Part shown: one piece after another, positions 25,651-34,421 of the stretch
Position numbering within the stretch: the first letter of the stretch is position 1
How the letters are laid out: every line of letters starts with the position of its first letter
From: Bacillota bacterium
GTDB taxonomy: Bacteria > Bacillota > Clostridia > Peptostreptococcales > Acidaminobacteraceae
Length of the DNA stretch: 64,000 bases
Assembly (NCBI GenBank): GCA_020161295.1
Contig: JAIUOA010000003.1
Span: 124,001 to 188,000 of the forward strand
Direction: 5' to 3'
The notes under the pieces: model-generated
The model's input: only the letters and a program-made list of their open reading frames with translations
Told to the model about the DNA's origin: nothing
Databases searched by the model: none
Translations under genes and position numbers: made by a program

Positions 25651-26454
25651 TCAGTATCCAATCCCCCACATCACCATCATCCCCACCGCGGTTGCCATAA
25701 GGCCACTTACGAAATTCACGACGTCGCCGTTTATGAATTTGATGCCAGACGCGAGGACCTCTGATTTTCTTTCTGTGATCTCATGCTCCTGATCGAAGTA
25801 CTTTGCTTGCCATTTTTCTCCGATGACACTATCAATTAGGGAACCTAGCGTTCCGAAGAAAGTGATCATAAGAACATCGATGATGGTTGTTGCTGTAAAA
25901 TCTTTCGTTAAGGCGGTGGTAATCAGGTAGACGATGCCGATAAAAAGCGCGCCCGCTACTGATGCCATAAGCCCCAGACGTGTCACGCCACCTGAAAGGC
26001 CTTTCGGGACAGGTGTGCGCGATATAATGTTCACTGGCTGCTGTTTACTGAGGATGCCGATTTCTGAAGCCCAGGTGTCTGAACACGCACAGCTGAAGGC
26101 GATGATAGCGCTTAGTCTAAAGACTTCGACTTCTGTAATCATAAAGGCGATGACCATAAGAAGTGAAACGCCTCCGTTTGCGATGACCTGCGTGTGGTCG
26201 CGTGTGCCACCTTTTTTAAGGCGTGCCTCGATTTTCTGGAATTCTGTCCCAGCTAAGAGCTGACTGACCTTCGATAAGGCGCTGGATGACACAAAAAAGG
26301 CGATGAGCGCCACATAAATACTGGCATCGCCGAAACCGTAAAGCAGTGTGCCCAGAACCACTGCAGCTACTGCACCACTGCGGGTGAGGGATTTTTTTAT
26401 ATAAGCGGGAACCGCGATTCCCATGCTGAGTATGAATCCAAGTGCATATGCCAT
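25651..26454 (-). CDS. DUF92 family membrane protein (TMEM19/VTE6-like)
   Basis: A 267-residue protein with about seven hydrophobic segments. The conserved DUF92 signatures are SGAVAAVVLGTLLYGFG, the lysine/glycine-rich cytoplasmic loop KGGTRDHTQVIANGGV, FSCACSDTWASEIGILSK and TPVPKGLSGGVTRLGLMAS. In plants the family member VTE6 phosphorylates phytyl phosphate to the diphosphate; bacterial members are largely uncharacterised. GGAG precedes the ATG. It follows the polyprenol-kinase-like gene by 25 bases, a pairing that suggests two successive phosphorylations of an isoprenoid alcohol; inference. Confidence 0.9.
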   Translation of the reverse strand: MAYALGFILSMGIAVPAYIKKSLTRSGAVAAVVLGTLLYGFGDASIYVALIAFFVSSSALSKVSQLLAGTEFQKIEARLKKGGTRDHTQVIANGGVSLLMVIAFMITEVEVFRLSAIIAFSCACSDTWASEIGILSKQQPVNIISRTPVPKGLSGGVTRLGLMASVAGALFIGIVYLITTALTKDFTATTIIDVLMITFFGTLGSLIDSVIGEKWQAKYFDQEHEITERKSEVLASGIKFINGDVVNFVSGLMATAVGMMVMWGIGY

Positions 26455-26479
26455 GTGTGCCTCCGGTGATTAGCGATAT

Positions 26480-27124
26480 TTATAAAAAGGCATAGGCGAT
26501 CAAGCTGCTGCCGATGGGGACGGTGAGGTTGTCGAGCCCCAGTGGGGTGAATAGCTCAAACAATGTTGCACTGATGGCGATGATGATCATCTGGGCGCCG
26601 CTAAGACCGAGTCCATAGACTGCATTAAAGCCCATGACCACGACGGTGGCCATGATCACTGCGGTTAAGGTGCCCTCCACCGATTTCCCGTGGATAAGTG
26701 GCGTCTTACCGAATTTCGTTCCCACCACTGCGGCGAATCCGTCTGCATAGCCCATGATCAGGATACCGATGCCTCCGATTTCCGGCCTTCCCATGCCGAA
26801 GCTCCACAGCGATAGCACCACTAACGCGATGGCGTAATATACGGTGCCCAGGTTTTTAACCCCTCCTCCACGCTCGATGCTGGTGAACAACTGCTTTTTA
26901 TAGGAGTAATAATTCACGATGACGAACATCACCGGTACGATGGCTGCCGTGATGGCGGTGTCGAAATAGTACATTGCGATGAACCACCAGTTGGACACGG
27001 CGATGTGGACGAATTTGCGCGTGCCCTCTCCGCTCATCCACTTTTTCTTTTCGAATAAGGTGGAAATCCCGATACACACGAGGACGAAGACGTTTGAGAC
27101 GATGATACCGATAAGTGTCTGCAT
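26480..27124 (-). CDS. Phytol/dolichol kinase-like CTP-dependent kinase family protein
   Basis: A 214-residue, six- to seven-helix membrane protein of the SEC59/VTE5 and CDP-diglyceride-synthetase-like superfamily. Motifs: RKFVHIAVSNWWFIA, MGYADGFAAVVGTKFGKTPL, GKSVEGTLTAVIM and LFTPLGLDNLTVPIG, with the acidic and lysine residues that bind CTP and metal in this family. VTE5 phosphorylates phytol and SEC59 dolichol. AGGAG precedes the ATG. Middle gene of the run hydrolase-kinase-DUF92. Confidence 0.88.
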   Translation of the reverse strand: MQTLIGIIVSNVFVLVCIGISTLFEKKKWMSGEGTRKFVHIAVSNWWFIAMYYFDTAITAAIVPVMFVIVNYYSYKKQLFTSIERGGGVKNLGTVYYAIALVVLSLWSFGMGRPEIGGIGILIMGYADGFAAVVGTKFGKTPLIHGKSVEGTLTAVIMATVVVMGFNAVYGLGLSGAQMIIIAISATLFELFTPLGLDNLTVPIGSSLIAYAFL

Positions 27125-27143
27125 GATTACTCCTGTTTTCTAG

Positions 27144-28136
27144 TTATCTATTGTTTTCGAGCCATTTAAGCACGCTCTCATTAAACAAATCTGAGTGGGT
27201 TTCGTGAGGTACGTGTCCTGCGCCGCTGATGATCTCTGTCTTCAGCTGAGGCAGAAATGGCGTGATCGCAGTAAGCTCGCTGAGCGGTACCCATTCATCA
27301 TCTGCACCCCAAACCGCCAGCACTGGCCCTGGATATTTCGTGAGCTCTGTGAGTGGGGTTCCCTTTGAGGTTTTAACGAAGTTGATGGCACCTCTAGCTG
27401 TGCCCGGCTGCTGTAAAGGAATTAGATAGCGCTGAACCTCTAAATCCGTGGGTTTTCTGCCATACGCGGACTTTAAAAGCGATTCGATGCGGTTTTCAGT
27501 GATGAAAACATGCTCCATGGCCACCATAACCCATCTGGCAAGTGGAGGATAACTTAAGATGGGCACTTCCGGACGACCTGCGTCGCTAAGTGCGCCATCT
27601 ATGAGGAGTAAACTGGCAGTTCGTGAGGGATTCTGAGTGGCCATGGTGGAAACCGTGCCACCACCCATACTATGACCTGCCAGATGCCAAGGCATCTCAG
27701 CGATACTCGCCTCTGCACTACCGTCGATGGTGTTCAGTAACTTCCAAAGCAGCTCAGCTCGGTGCTGCTGACTATGGTCAAGGTTCTCTCCACGTATGCT
27801 GTAACCAAACCCGGGGAGATCCACCGCCACGACGATATACCCTGCTTCTGTAAAGGCAGGAATATTGGAATCAAAGGACGAAGTGGATGCCCCCATCCCG
27901 TGGACGAAAAGGATTTTACCCACTGCATCCCCATATGGCGAAGTGCTTCCCACGATAACCGGTGGCCATAGCCTATAGTGCACGACCTCACCATTTTCCT
28001 CGTAGAAATAGCTATTCTCAAAAGGCTTTATCGTAGGCGTTCCCGCATATTCACTTAATGGCACAAAAAATGGCACAATCTGCAGAACAACGATGATGAT
28101 TAATAAGATCACAAGTGCTTGCTTAAACCGTTTCAT
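27144..28136 (-). CDS. Alpha/beta hydrolase, membrane-anchored
   Basis: A 330-residue protein with one N-terminal membrane helix (residues 7-25), so the catalytic domain is probably outside the membrane. Core motifs: FVHGMGASTSSFDSN (oxyanion region), nucleophile elbow AGHSMGGGTVST with Ser near 165, the acid in WGADDEWVPL and the histidine in GAGHVPHETH. The fold resembles lipid and ester hydrolases. The ATG at 28136 follows GGAGG by five bases. It heads the run with the kinase-like and DUF92 genes; release of an isoprenoid alcohol from an ester would fit but is speculation. Confidence 0.88.
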   Translation of the reverse strand: MKRFKQALVILLIIIVVLQIVPFFVPLSEYAGTPTIKPFENSYFYEENGEVVHYRLWPPVIVGSTSPYGDAVGKILFVHGMGASTSSFDSNIPAFTEAGYIVVAVDLPGFGYSIRGENLDHSQQHRAELLWKLLNTIDGSAEASIAEMPWHLAGHSMGGGTVSTMATQNPSRTASLLLIDGALSDAGRPEVPILSYPPLARWVMVAMEHVFITENRIESLLKSAYGRKPTDLEVQRYLIPLQQPGTARGAINFVKTSKGTPLTELTKYPGPVLAVWGADDEWVPLSELTAITPFLPQLKTEIISGAGHVPHETHSDLFNESVLKWLENNR

Positions 28137-28185
28137 AAGAACCTCCGATTCTACCATGTTTATACCACCAGAAGGATAGTCGAAA

Positions 28186-28215
28186 CAAAAAGCCTACCCG
28201 TGGGGGTAGACTTTA
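28186..28215 (-). terminator. Terminator after the subtilisin gene
   Basis: AAAG-CTACCC pairs with GGGTAG-CTTT; the minus strand continues TTTGTTT. Confidence 0.85.
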
Positions 28216-28224
28216 AATCTAGGT

Positions 28225-31200
28225 TTACTTAAGTGTGTTTGAGGAGATGCCTTGGAGAAGTCTGACGATCATGACGATGGCTTGCTCACGTGAAACATAG
28301 CCACCTGGTGAAAGCTTGCCATTACTGCCCGCTAAAATTTTATTATTCACACAGAAGGTCATGCTGTCCTTCGCCCAGCTGGATACTGCCTTCCAGTCAC
28401 TAAAGCCTTGGACGGTATTAGAGGTGTTATAAGCCTTATTAGAGACCAGTTTAGCAGCTTTGAATAAGATGACGGATAGCTCTTGGCGAGTGATTCGATT
28501 ATCGGGATCAAAAATGCCACTTCCTTTTCCAGTCATAATGCCAGCCGAGACGAGCTTGAGTACAGATTCATTACTCGTATCAAAGAATGAAACGCCCTTA
28601 GAGATTGAAAGTCTACCCTTGTACTTCTCAATGAGTTTGATGATTTGCTCTGAGAACTCCGCACGCGTGATATCGCTTTGATATTTTTCGAGGATGTTAT
28701 TATTTACAACCTTTTGTGTGATGGACTGTTTAATCGCATCTACTGCCCAGCTTGAAGCACCTAAGCTAATAATGTCATGAATAGGTGTAAAATCGTTTTT
28801 GATGTCTATGGCATCACCGATCAAAATATTTACCGTACACTTCGTATTTCCTTGAACGCCATCGAATGCATAAATCTCAAATGTGGTGTCCTTTTTAGTG
28901 GTGTCCTTATAATAGAGTGTATTATTTAGGACGATTCCTTTTGAGGATGAAAAGTAGAGGTCACTTTGTTCCAAATCCCAAAAGATATTCTCTAGGTCAA
29001 ACGCCACTTCTTCCAGTGCTGGAATCGTAATATTGAGCGTTTTATAACCTTGTGGTGGCGTATTCTTGCCGAGCTTTACATTGCCACCAGCAATCGTGAC
29101 CAAAGTATACGGATGACTGATTTCATAAGGCTCAAATGCGATGTCAAATTTGAAGGTCACTTCATAGGTTCCATCCGGAATACCATAAAGCATGTAGGCA
29201 TCTGAACCATAGACTTCGTTAGGAGTATTCGTATTTGTGAGTTCTTTCATCCCTTTTACTTCAACCAATTTTCCTGTATTTGTATTTTTTAATACCATGG
29301 TAGGGATGATAAACTCAAAAGGGTTACCATTTTTCTGGAGATTGACCGTGATGCGGTTGTTTGAATCGTCGGTCCATTGATTATAGATAAAGCTATTGTT
29401 AATGCCCGTCCATATTTCACTTTTGAGGGTTTTATCAACATTTATTTCCATAAAGTCATTTGACACTAAGTCAAGCTTGTTCGAATAAATATAGACTATT
29501 TTTGTCAGTTCATTGATTTCATGTTCAACTCTAGTATAAAAATTATAGATTCCCTCTGGTAGATATGTTTCAGTAAACAATTTATTCATTGAGATGTGAT
29601 TATTCGTGAATATATTAGTAAACATATAATCCTCGTAACGAAGCGTTTCATCAATATTCACTTTAATCCCTTTATCAAATGCACCACTGACATCTTCCTC
29701 AATTTTAGAAGCGTAATCATTATATAATACGACTCTATAACTTGTTTCTGTTTGACTGTAGTAATCATCAAAAATTTCGATGGTGACGTCGGAAACATCA
29801 TAATAGAAAGTGATTATCGTTTCACCATCAAATGGATTCTTGTCATCAACCGCCATGTAGTTTATATTCCAAGTTTGATACATGTCCCAGAAAGAAGAAT
29901 TCCTTGGGTCATAGTTATGATCTGCGACAATCGGTAGTTTGAACGCGACTGAATATCCGGGGTTATCATCGAGTCCCGTATTGTAATTTATGACATTCGA
30001 TTCGGTCGGTTCTAGTAGGTAATCACCACTTGCAAAAATTGCCCTTAAATAGGTCGGTATATTTGGCGATCCCCCACGGTAGTTTAAATAGTATGTGAGT
30101 TTCTTTTCGTACTCCCTCGTAAAATCGATGTTCATATAGGCGTTTTTATTCGAAGATTTCATCTCTTTAAATTCTCTAAAGGAGGTATAGTTCTGATGCG
30201 AAATCAGATAGCCTGCTAATCTGTTATCGGTTGCTATCGATGCGCCATTAACATCAAAATATTTTGCTGCGACGTTATATTCAGGGATTATAAACGATTC
30301 CTCTACAACCGTTTGGTTCGTACCATCTTTAAACGCTACTTCTATGGTGATATCATGGCTATTTACTGAGAATTTACGAATGTCCACTACCATTTCATAT
30401 ACGCCGTTATTCTTCGTAGAAGTCTGAACCGTTGATTGATCAATCTTCACGGAAACCTGGCTGACTTTATCACTGGCGTAGTACTTAATCGGTAGGTCAT
30501 ATTTGAATTCTAAGGGTTCATCTGACGCCTCGTCAAAATTACCGATGAGATAAAAATCTTCATTCGACTGATAGTTGGTTAAATCGATGATGCCCTTACC
30601 AAAGGCGATGTCCTTACCTGCTGGTCCTAAATCGCGCGTATTATCTAATAATGCGGATTCCACCTGGGCGAGTTTATTCTGTGGCTGCGATAACCATATG
30701 AGCGCTGCCGCTGCACTGACAAAAGGCGCTGACATGGATGTTCCTGAAAGCGATTTATAGGACTCATCTGGTGCTAAGCTCAATATTTTTTCACCAGGAG
30801 CACAGATATCGACGGAGGTTCCAGTATTTGAATAATAAAGCAGAGTATCCTGACCTGTGGTTGCCCCCACTGTGATGACCTCATTAAACGCCGCTGGATA
30901 ATCATACTCATTATTATGCGCATCATTACCCGATGAAACGATTACCATGACATCGTGACTACGGGCATACTGGATGCCCTTTTCTAGATATGAGGTCTTC
31001 CCATAACCGCCTAGGGACATGCTGATTATTTTTGCACCATTGTTTACAGCATAATAAATGCCCTCTACGATATCAGAGTCAAGGGCGTTTTCATCGCCAA
31101 ATACCTTGATCGGCATGATTTTAACATTCTTAGGCGTCGTCGTCGCGATAATGCCGGCGACATGTGTTCCATGCCCCATAGTATCCGTCATTGTAGCGCT

Positions 31201-31725
31201 ATTTTTAATCACATCATAACCTTTAACTAAACGGCCTTCCAAAAGGCTATGTTTAGGGTCAACGCCTGAATCAATTACGGCCACGATGATTTCCTCAGTG
31301 CGTGATTCCACTTCGGTGTATAAGCGGTCGAAGCCTAATCTCGTCCCCATCTCATCCGCTGGGTAAGTGAACAAATACGTTTCAAGCTCACTTGCGTGAA
31401 GCCTGCGAACACCATTATTTTCTAGGTATCTCCCTGTATGGATCACACCCTCTTTAATAAAAGTGACTTCACATGTTCCATCTTTTAGGGTTTCAGAAGT
31501 GATGACTTCTTCTTTCCTTAGGTTGATAGGCGTATTCGTTTCATCAGAATAATCATCCACCAGAATATTCTCTGAAAAAACAACCTCACTTGATGCAACA
31601 CTCTCGCTCTTGATTACCGGATCCGTATTGATCGGATACCCCACTGAAAACACTGGTAGCTGTGCTATGATTACACATAAACACAAAAATAGAGCTGAGG
31701 TTCTTTTGGTTTTTTTTAAGTTCAT
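28225..31725 (-). CDS. SLH-anchored subtilisin-like serine peptidase (S8)
   Basis: A 1166-residue exported protease. Signal peptide residues 1-30. The S8 domain has the triad Asp in VAVIDSGVD near 150, His in GHGTHVAGI near 184 and Ser in SGTSMSAPFVSAA near 330, with the oxyanion Asn in VIVSSGNDAHN. Residues 400-980 are beta-rich accessory domains with no family I recognise. Residues about 1000-1160 form three SLH repeats (ITRAEFSEQIIKLIEKY; VSFFDTSNESVLKLVSAGIMTGKG and ITRQELSVILFKAA; FSDWKAVSSWAKDSM and VSREQAIVMIVRLLQ) that tether it to the wall. GGGGGAAAGT precedes the ATG. Likely role: surface protein processing or peptide feeding. Confidence 0.94.
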   Translation of the reverse strand: MNLKKTKRTSALFLCLCVIIAQLPVFSVGYPINTDPVIKSESVASSEVVFSENILVDDYSDETNTPINLRKEEVITSETLKDGTCEVTFIKEGVIHTGRYLENNGVRRLHASELETYLFTYPADEMGTRLGFDRLYTEVESRTEEIIVAVIDSGVDPKHSLLEGRLVKGYDVIKNSATMTDTMGHGTHVAGIIATTTPKNVKIMPIKVFGDENALDSDIVEGIYYAVNNGAKIISMSLGGYGKTSYLEKGIQYARSHDVMVIVSSGNDAHNNEYDYPAAFNEVITVGATTGQDTLLYYSNTGTSVDICAPGEKILSLAPDESYKSLSGTSMSAPFVSAAAALIWLSQPQNKLAQVESALLDNTRDLGPAGKDIAFGKGIIDLTNYQSNEDFYLIGNFDEASDEPLEFKYDLPIKYYASDKVSQVSVKIDQSTVQTSTKNNGVYEMVVDIRKFSVNSHDITIEVAFKDGTNQTVVEESFIIPEYNVAAKYFDVNGASIATDNRLAGYLISHQNYTSFREFKEMKSSNKNAYMNIDFTREYEKKLTYYLNYRGGSPNIPTYLRAIFASGDYLLEPTESNVINYNTGLDDNPGYSVAFKLPIVADHNYDPRNSSFWDMYQTWNINYMAVDDKNPFDGETIITFYYDVSDVTIEIFDDYYSQTETSYRVVLYNDYASKIEEDVSGAFDKGIKVNIDETLRYEDYMFTNIFTNNHISMNKLFTETYLPEGIYNFYTRVEHEINELTKIVYIYSNKLDLVSNDFMEINVDKTLKSEIWTGINNSFIYNQWTDDSNNRITVNLQKNGNPFEFIIPTMVLKNTNTGKLVEVKGMKELTNTNTPNEVYGSDAYMLYGIPDGTYEVTFKFDIAFEPYEISHPYTLVTIAGGNVKLGKNTPPQGYKTLNITIPALEEVAFDLENIFWDLEQSDLYFSSSKGIVLNNTLYYKDTTKKDTTFEIYAFDGVQGNTKCTVNILIGDAIDIKNDFTPIHDIISLGASSWAVDAIKQSITQKVVNNNILEKYQSDITRAEFSEQIIKLIEKYKGRLSISKGVSFFDTSNESVLKLVSAGIMTGKGSGIFDPDNRITRQELSVILFKAAKLVSNKAYNTSNTVQGFSDWKAVSSWAKDSMTFCVNNKILAGSNGKLSPGGYVSREQAIVMIVRLLQGISSNTLK

Positions 31726-31933
31726 ACTTTCCCCCGTGTTCTATGCTATGCGCCACGAAGCAAATACAAAGCCTATGTGATTTGTTTGACAAACTGTCAT
31801 ATGAGGTTGGATGGTTAATATGTATGTTTGTTACACTAGAAGCATTGTACTTAATATGTGCGCATTCCACACCAGTATAGCGGATTATAACATGACAGTA
31901 AATGGAAATTTTAAATTTTTTAAACAATTAATA

Positions 31934-31960
31934 AGACCTGTGAAATCGATTCACAGGTCT
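31934..31960 (-). terminator. Terminator after the DUF1801 gene
   Basis: AGACCTGTGAA pairs with TTCACAGGTCT over ATCGA; the minus strand goes on TATTAATTG, a weak U-run. The stretch 31726-31930 between it and the subtilisin start shows a small inverted repeat TGACA-AAC-TGTCA at 31787-31799 and no gene. Confidence 0.7.
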
Positions 31961-31965
31961 AATCT

Positions 31966-32439
31966 TCATACCCCTCTTTTGCCTTGCTGTCTGCCCAGCT
32001 CATAAGTGGCGATCCACTTTTCTGCGGAGATTTTTTCAGCCAGCTCTTCGAACAGTGCATAGGGGATGTCTTTTTCTTTTTTGAAGCGGATGCAGCTTTT
32101 GCCCATGTCGAGCTTCGCTGAGGTATGCTTTGGATAGTTCTCCTCGAACCACTTGAGGATCGCCTCATCTGAGTAGATGCCCAGGTGATAGACGGCGATG
32201 AAGTTCTTCTGTGAGGCGAGGCCGAGGAACGGCAGTGGCTGCTTCGGCTTACAGTGATAGCCCGGTGGATAAAGGCTATAGGGCACGACGTAGTTGATCA
32301 TGCCAGAGCCCATGGTTTCTTCAAAGCCGAGGGCGGTTAGTTTCGTATTAAAGATGCTTCTAAGCCTTTCGATGGCTTCTTTTCTGTCAGGCTCAAGTTC
32401 AGCCACATAGGCGTCAGGTGTCAGTGCAGTACTTTGCAT
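31966..32439 (-). CDS. DUF1801 family protein
   Basis: A 157-residue protein of the DUF1801 (YdhG-like) family: LRSIFNTKLTALGFEETMGSGMINYVVP near the start, PLPFLGLASQKNFIAVYHLG in the middle, and KLDMGKSCIRFKKEKDIPYALFEEL near the end. Some relatives in Bacillus are described as iron chaperones, but this longer sub-branch is not characterised. AAGGAGG precedes the ATG. It follows the 115-residue hypothetical gene by 28 bases and may be the last gene of that operon. Confidence 0.85.
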   Translation of the reverse strand: MQSTALTPDAYVAELEPDRKEAIERLRSIFNTKLTALGFEETMGSGMINYVVPYSLYPPGYHCKPKQPLPFLGLASQKNFIAVYHLGIYSDEAILKWFEENYPKHTSAKLDMGKSCIRFKKEKDIPYALFEELAEKISAEKWIATYELGRQQGKRGV

Positions 32440-32467
32440 AAAGACCTCCTTAATGGCGAATCACCCT

Positions 32468-32815
32468 TTAGCGATTCATCCTCACAAGCTCAATATAAAG
32501 ATTACCTTCCCTTTTCTCCACTGTGGCAGTATCGATCATGGCGCTGATGAGTGTGAGCTCTTCGTCGTCGTCATCGTTCTCGCCTGCCAGCTGCCAGTAG
32601 TATTCTTCGATTTCTGACTGGCGCTGGTTGTTCAGTGTGGTTCTCAGCTGGTTAATCATTTGGTCTGAATAGTTCGTATGATAATCCACGATACGGATAA
32701 TGGCTTTTTCTGGGCTGGTGATGATCTTAAAATCGACTTCGTCGGTGTCGTCTTTTAAAAACATGGTCGTCAGTTCATCGACGATCCGACATATTTTTTT
32801 TATTTCGTGTCTCAT
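32468..32815 (-). CDS. Hypothetical protein, partner of the DUF1576 gene
   Basis: A 115-residue soluble protein with a helical start (RHEIKKICRIVDELTTMFL), mixed strands, and an acidic DDDDEE run near residue 82. It is not one I recognise. Its ATG overlaps the stop of the DUF1576 gene by four bases (ATGA), which argues for a real, coupled gene and a linked function. Confidence 0.75.
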   Translation of the reverse strand: MRHEIKKICRIVDELTTMFLKDDTDEVDFKIITSPEKAIIRIVDYHTNYSDQMINQLRTTLNNQRQSEIEEYYWQLAGENDDDDEELTLISAMIDTATVEKREGNLYIELVRMNR

Positions 32816-34101
32816 GGTCTAGAGTCCCCCCGTTTGAACGCGTCGATGATCGGGAGCATAAATCCTGCTACGAGACCGCCGGCGAATCCATTATTATATA
32901 AGTTAATCCCCCCATGAATAATACCGATATTTGTCACTAGAGTCAAGTGCAACATTCCCGCGATTACACCCGCGATAGGGCCATATGCCCCAGCGATAGG
33001 TGCGATGGTCGTGGAGAACAAAAGCGAAATGATAAAGGTGGTGCTGGAAAAATCGTAGCTGAAAAAGAGTCCAGCTAGGATAACGCCTGCCACCAGCGGC
33101 CAGGCATTTTTAGGGTGCTTACCAAAGGCCGAGAACCCGACGACTGTGAGGATCGCCGCCAGAACGGGTCCATTGACAACGCCACCTAAGAGTAATACGA
33201 GAAGAAGCGATGAAAGTCCCATGACACCCATGTTAAAGAAGGTGATTCCGTAGCCCACCAGTGAGGTGAAATCTGTAATCGTACGGCCTCTGTACTGGAG
33301 TATTTTTTTATAATCCTTAAGGGTGGTGGGATTCGTGCGAAGTCCCACTCCGATAAGGTAGATGAATAGGCACACGAGCATGCCGATAATCCACGGATTG
33401 TTCGACTCACTGATGATGTTGACGGGTGCGATGTCGATTTTGAAGCTACGTAGAGCACTTGTTATTACTGTACCCACTATTCCGGCTGTGAAACCGATGT
33501 TATAAAGGTTATAACCATCATGGAAACGAATCATGTGTGAGGATAGTGGAACGATGATGAACCCGATGGCGAGTCCTGCGAGGATACCCATCAGGTAGCT
33601 AAAGCCCTCCTGGAATATGCCGCCGAAGGTGATGAAGCTCACGATCGGTGCCAGGGCGGTGCTGAACATGATAACCAAGATGACGTTTTTCATAGGAATT
33701 TTCTGATAACGCGCGTATAAATAACCGCCCAAATAAATCGGTAGAATGTTGATGACATTTTTACCGAAAAAGGCGAAGCCCAAAACGGTGAAGAATGCGG
33801 CGATGAGCAGGCCGTTGATCCTCATCTTAAAGTGCTTGAGCAAATAGAGGTTATAAAAACCGATAAGTGCTGAATTGATAAATGCGGCGCCGATGCCCCC
33901 GATCACTAAAAAGTCCGTAATTAATGTCGTCGGCGATAGAATAATGGCGGAAAGTCCCTCTAAAATGGGTCGCCCTTTAGTGCCTTCAACCAGCCCATAA
34001 AATATTCCGAAGATGAGAAATACGGCTGGGAATGCGGCTAGAATCAAGAGCTTCTGTTCTTTGTGGAGATCTTTTTCGTCTATTCTGTTAGAAAATACCA
34101 C
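32812..34101 (-). CDS. DUF1576 family membrane protein
   Basis: A 429-residue protein with roughly ten membrane segments in two similar halves; each half has a loop like NSALIGFYNLYLLKHF or INLYNNGFAGGLVAGF and an FGKN or FGKHPKNAWP motif. It matches the DUF1576 family of Firmicutes membrane proteins, function unknown, transporter-like. The start is GTG at 34101 after GAGGTG. Operon with the 115-residue gene. Confidence 0.87.
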   Translation of the reverse strand: MVFSNRIDEKDLHKEQKLLILAAFPAVFLIFGIFYGLVEGTKGRPILEGLSAIILSPTTLITDFLVIGGIGAAFINSALIGFYNLYLLKHFKMRINGLLIAAFFTVLGFAFFGKNVINILPIYLGGYLYARYQKIPMKNVILVIMFSTALAPIVSFITFGGIFQEGFSYLMGILAGLAIGFIIVPLSSHMIRFHDGYNLYNIGFTAGIVGTVITSALRSFKIDIAPVNIISESNNPWIIGMLVCLFIYLIGVGLRTNPTTLKDYKKILQYRGRTITDFTSLVGYGITFFNMGVMGLSSLLLVLLLGGVVNGPVLAAILTVVGFSAFGKHPKNAWPLVAGVILAGLFFSYDFSSTTFIISLLFSTTIAPIAGAYGPIAGVIAGMLHLTLVTNIGIIHGGINLYNNGFAGGLVAGFMLPIIDAFKRGDSRP

Positions 34102-34251
34102 TGATTCACCTCTTTTATTCTGGATTTTTGTTGTTTGGATTTTGATTTTGTCCTATTTTTTCCCTTTATTATACATTTTTTTCCGTTTCGGGTAAAGTTT
34201 CGTGCGGAGAGAAATATGTGAGCAAAATATAAGGCCATACCCGAAAGATGG

Positions 34252-34285
34252 CTTTCTCCGGAGGCCGGTCCTCGGCTCCGGAAGA
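34252..34285. repeat. Conserved palindromic core, truncated copy 1
   Basis: TCCGGAGGCCGGTCCTCGGCTCCGGA matches one half of the core found in the 36-43 kb copies, between the divergent DUF1576 and MCP genes. The second half (GCCTGYGGAGCTCC) and the outer arms are missing. The rest of 34102-34421 has a TATAAT at 34371-34376 and no other gene. Confidence 0.75.
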
Positions 34286-34421
34286 GGTTATGTTACGGGA
34301 CTCTTTAAAAAGTGTAAACTTTTATTTATATTACCAAATCGACGAAATAGGTCTATGATAGTAACTGACATATAATATTTATTTAATCGCACTAATAATC
34401 TATTACAGAGGGGGCATTTTA

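Noticed and set aside
28160..28185. Longer N-terminus for the alpha/beta hydrolase
   Set aside because: The ATG at 28136 has GGAGG at ideal spacing and begins a normal positive-then-hydrophobic anchor; the upstream ATG has none.
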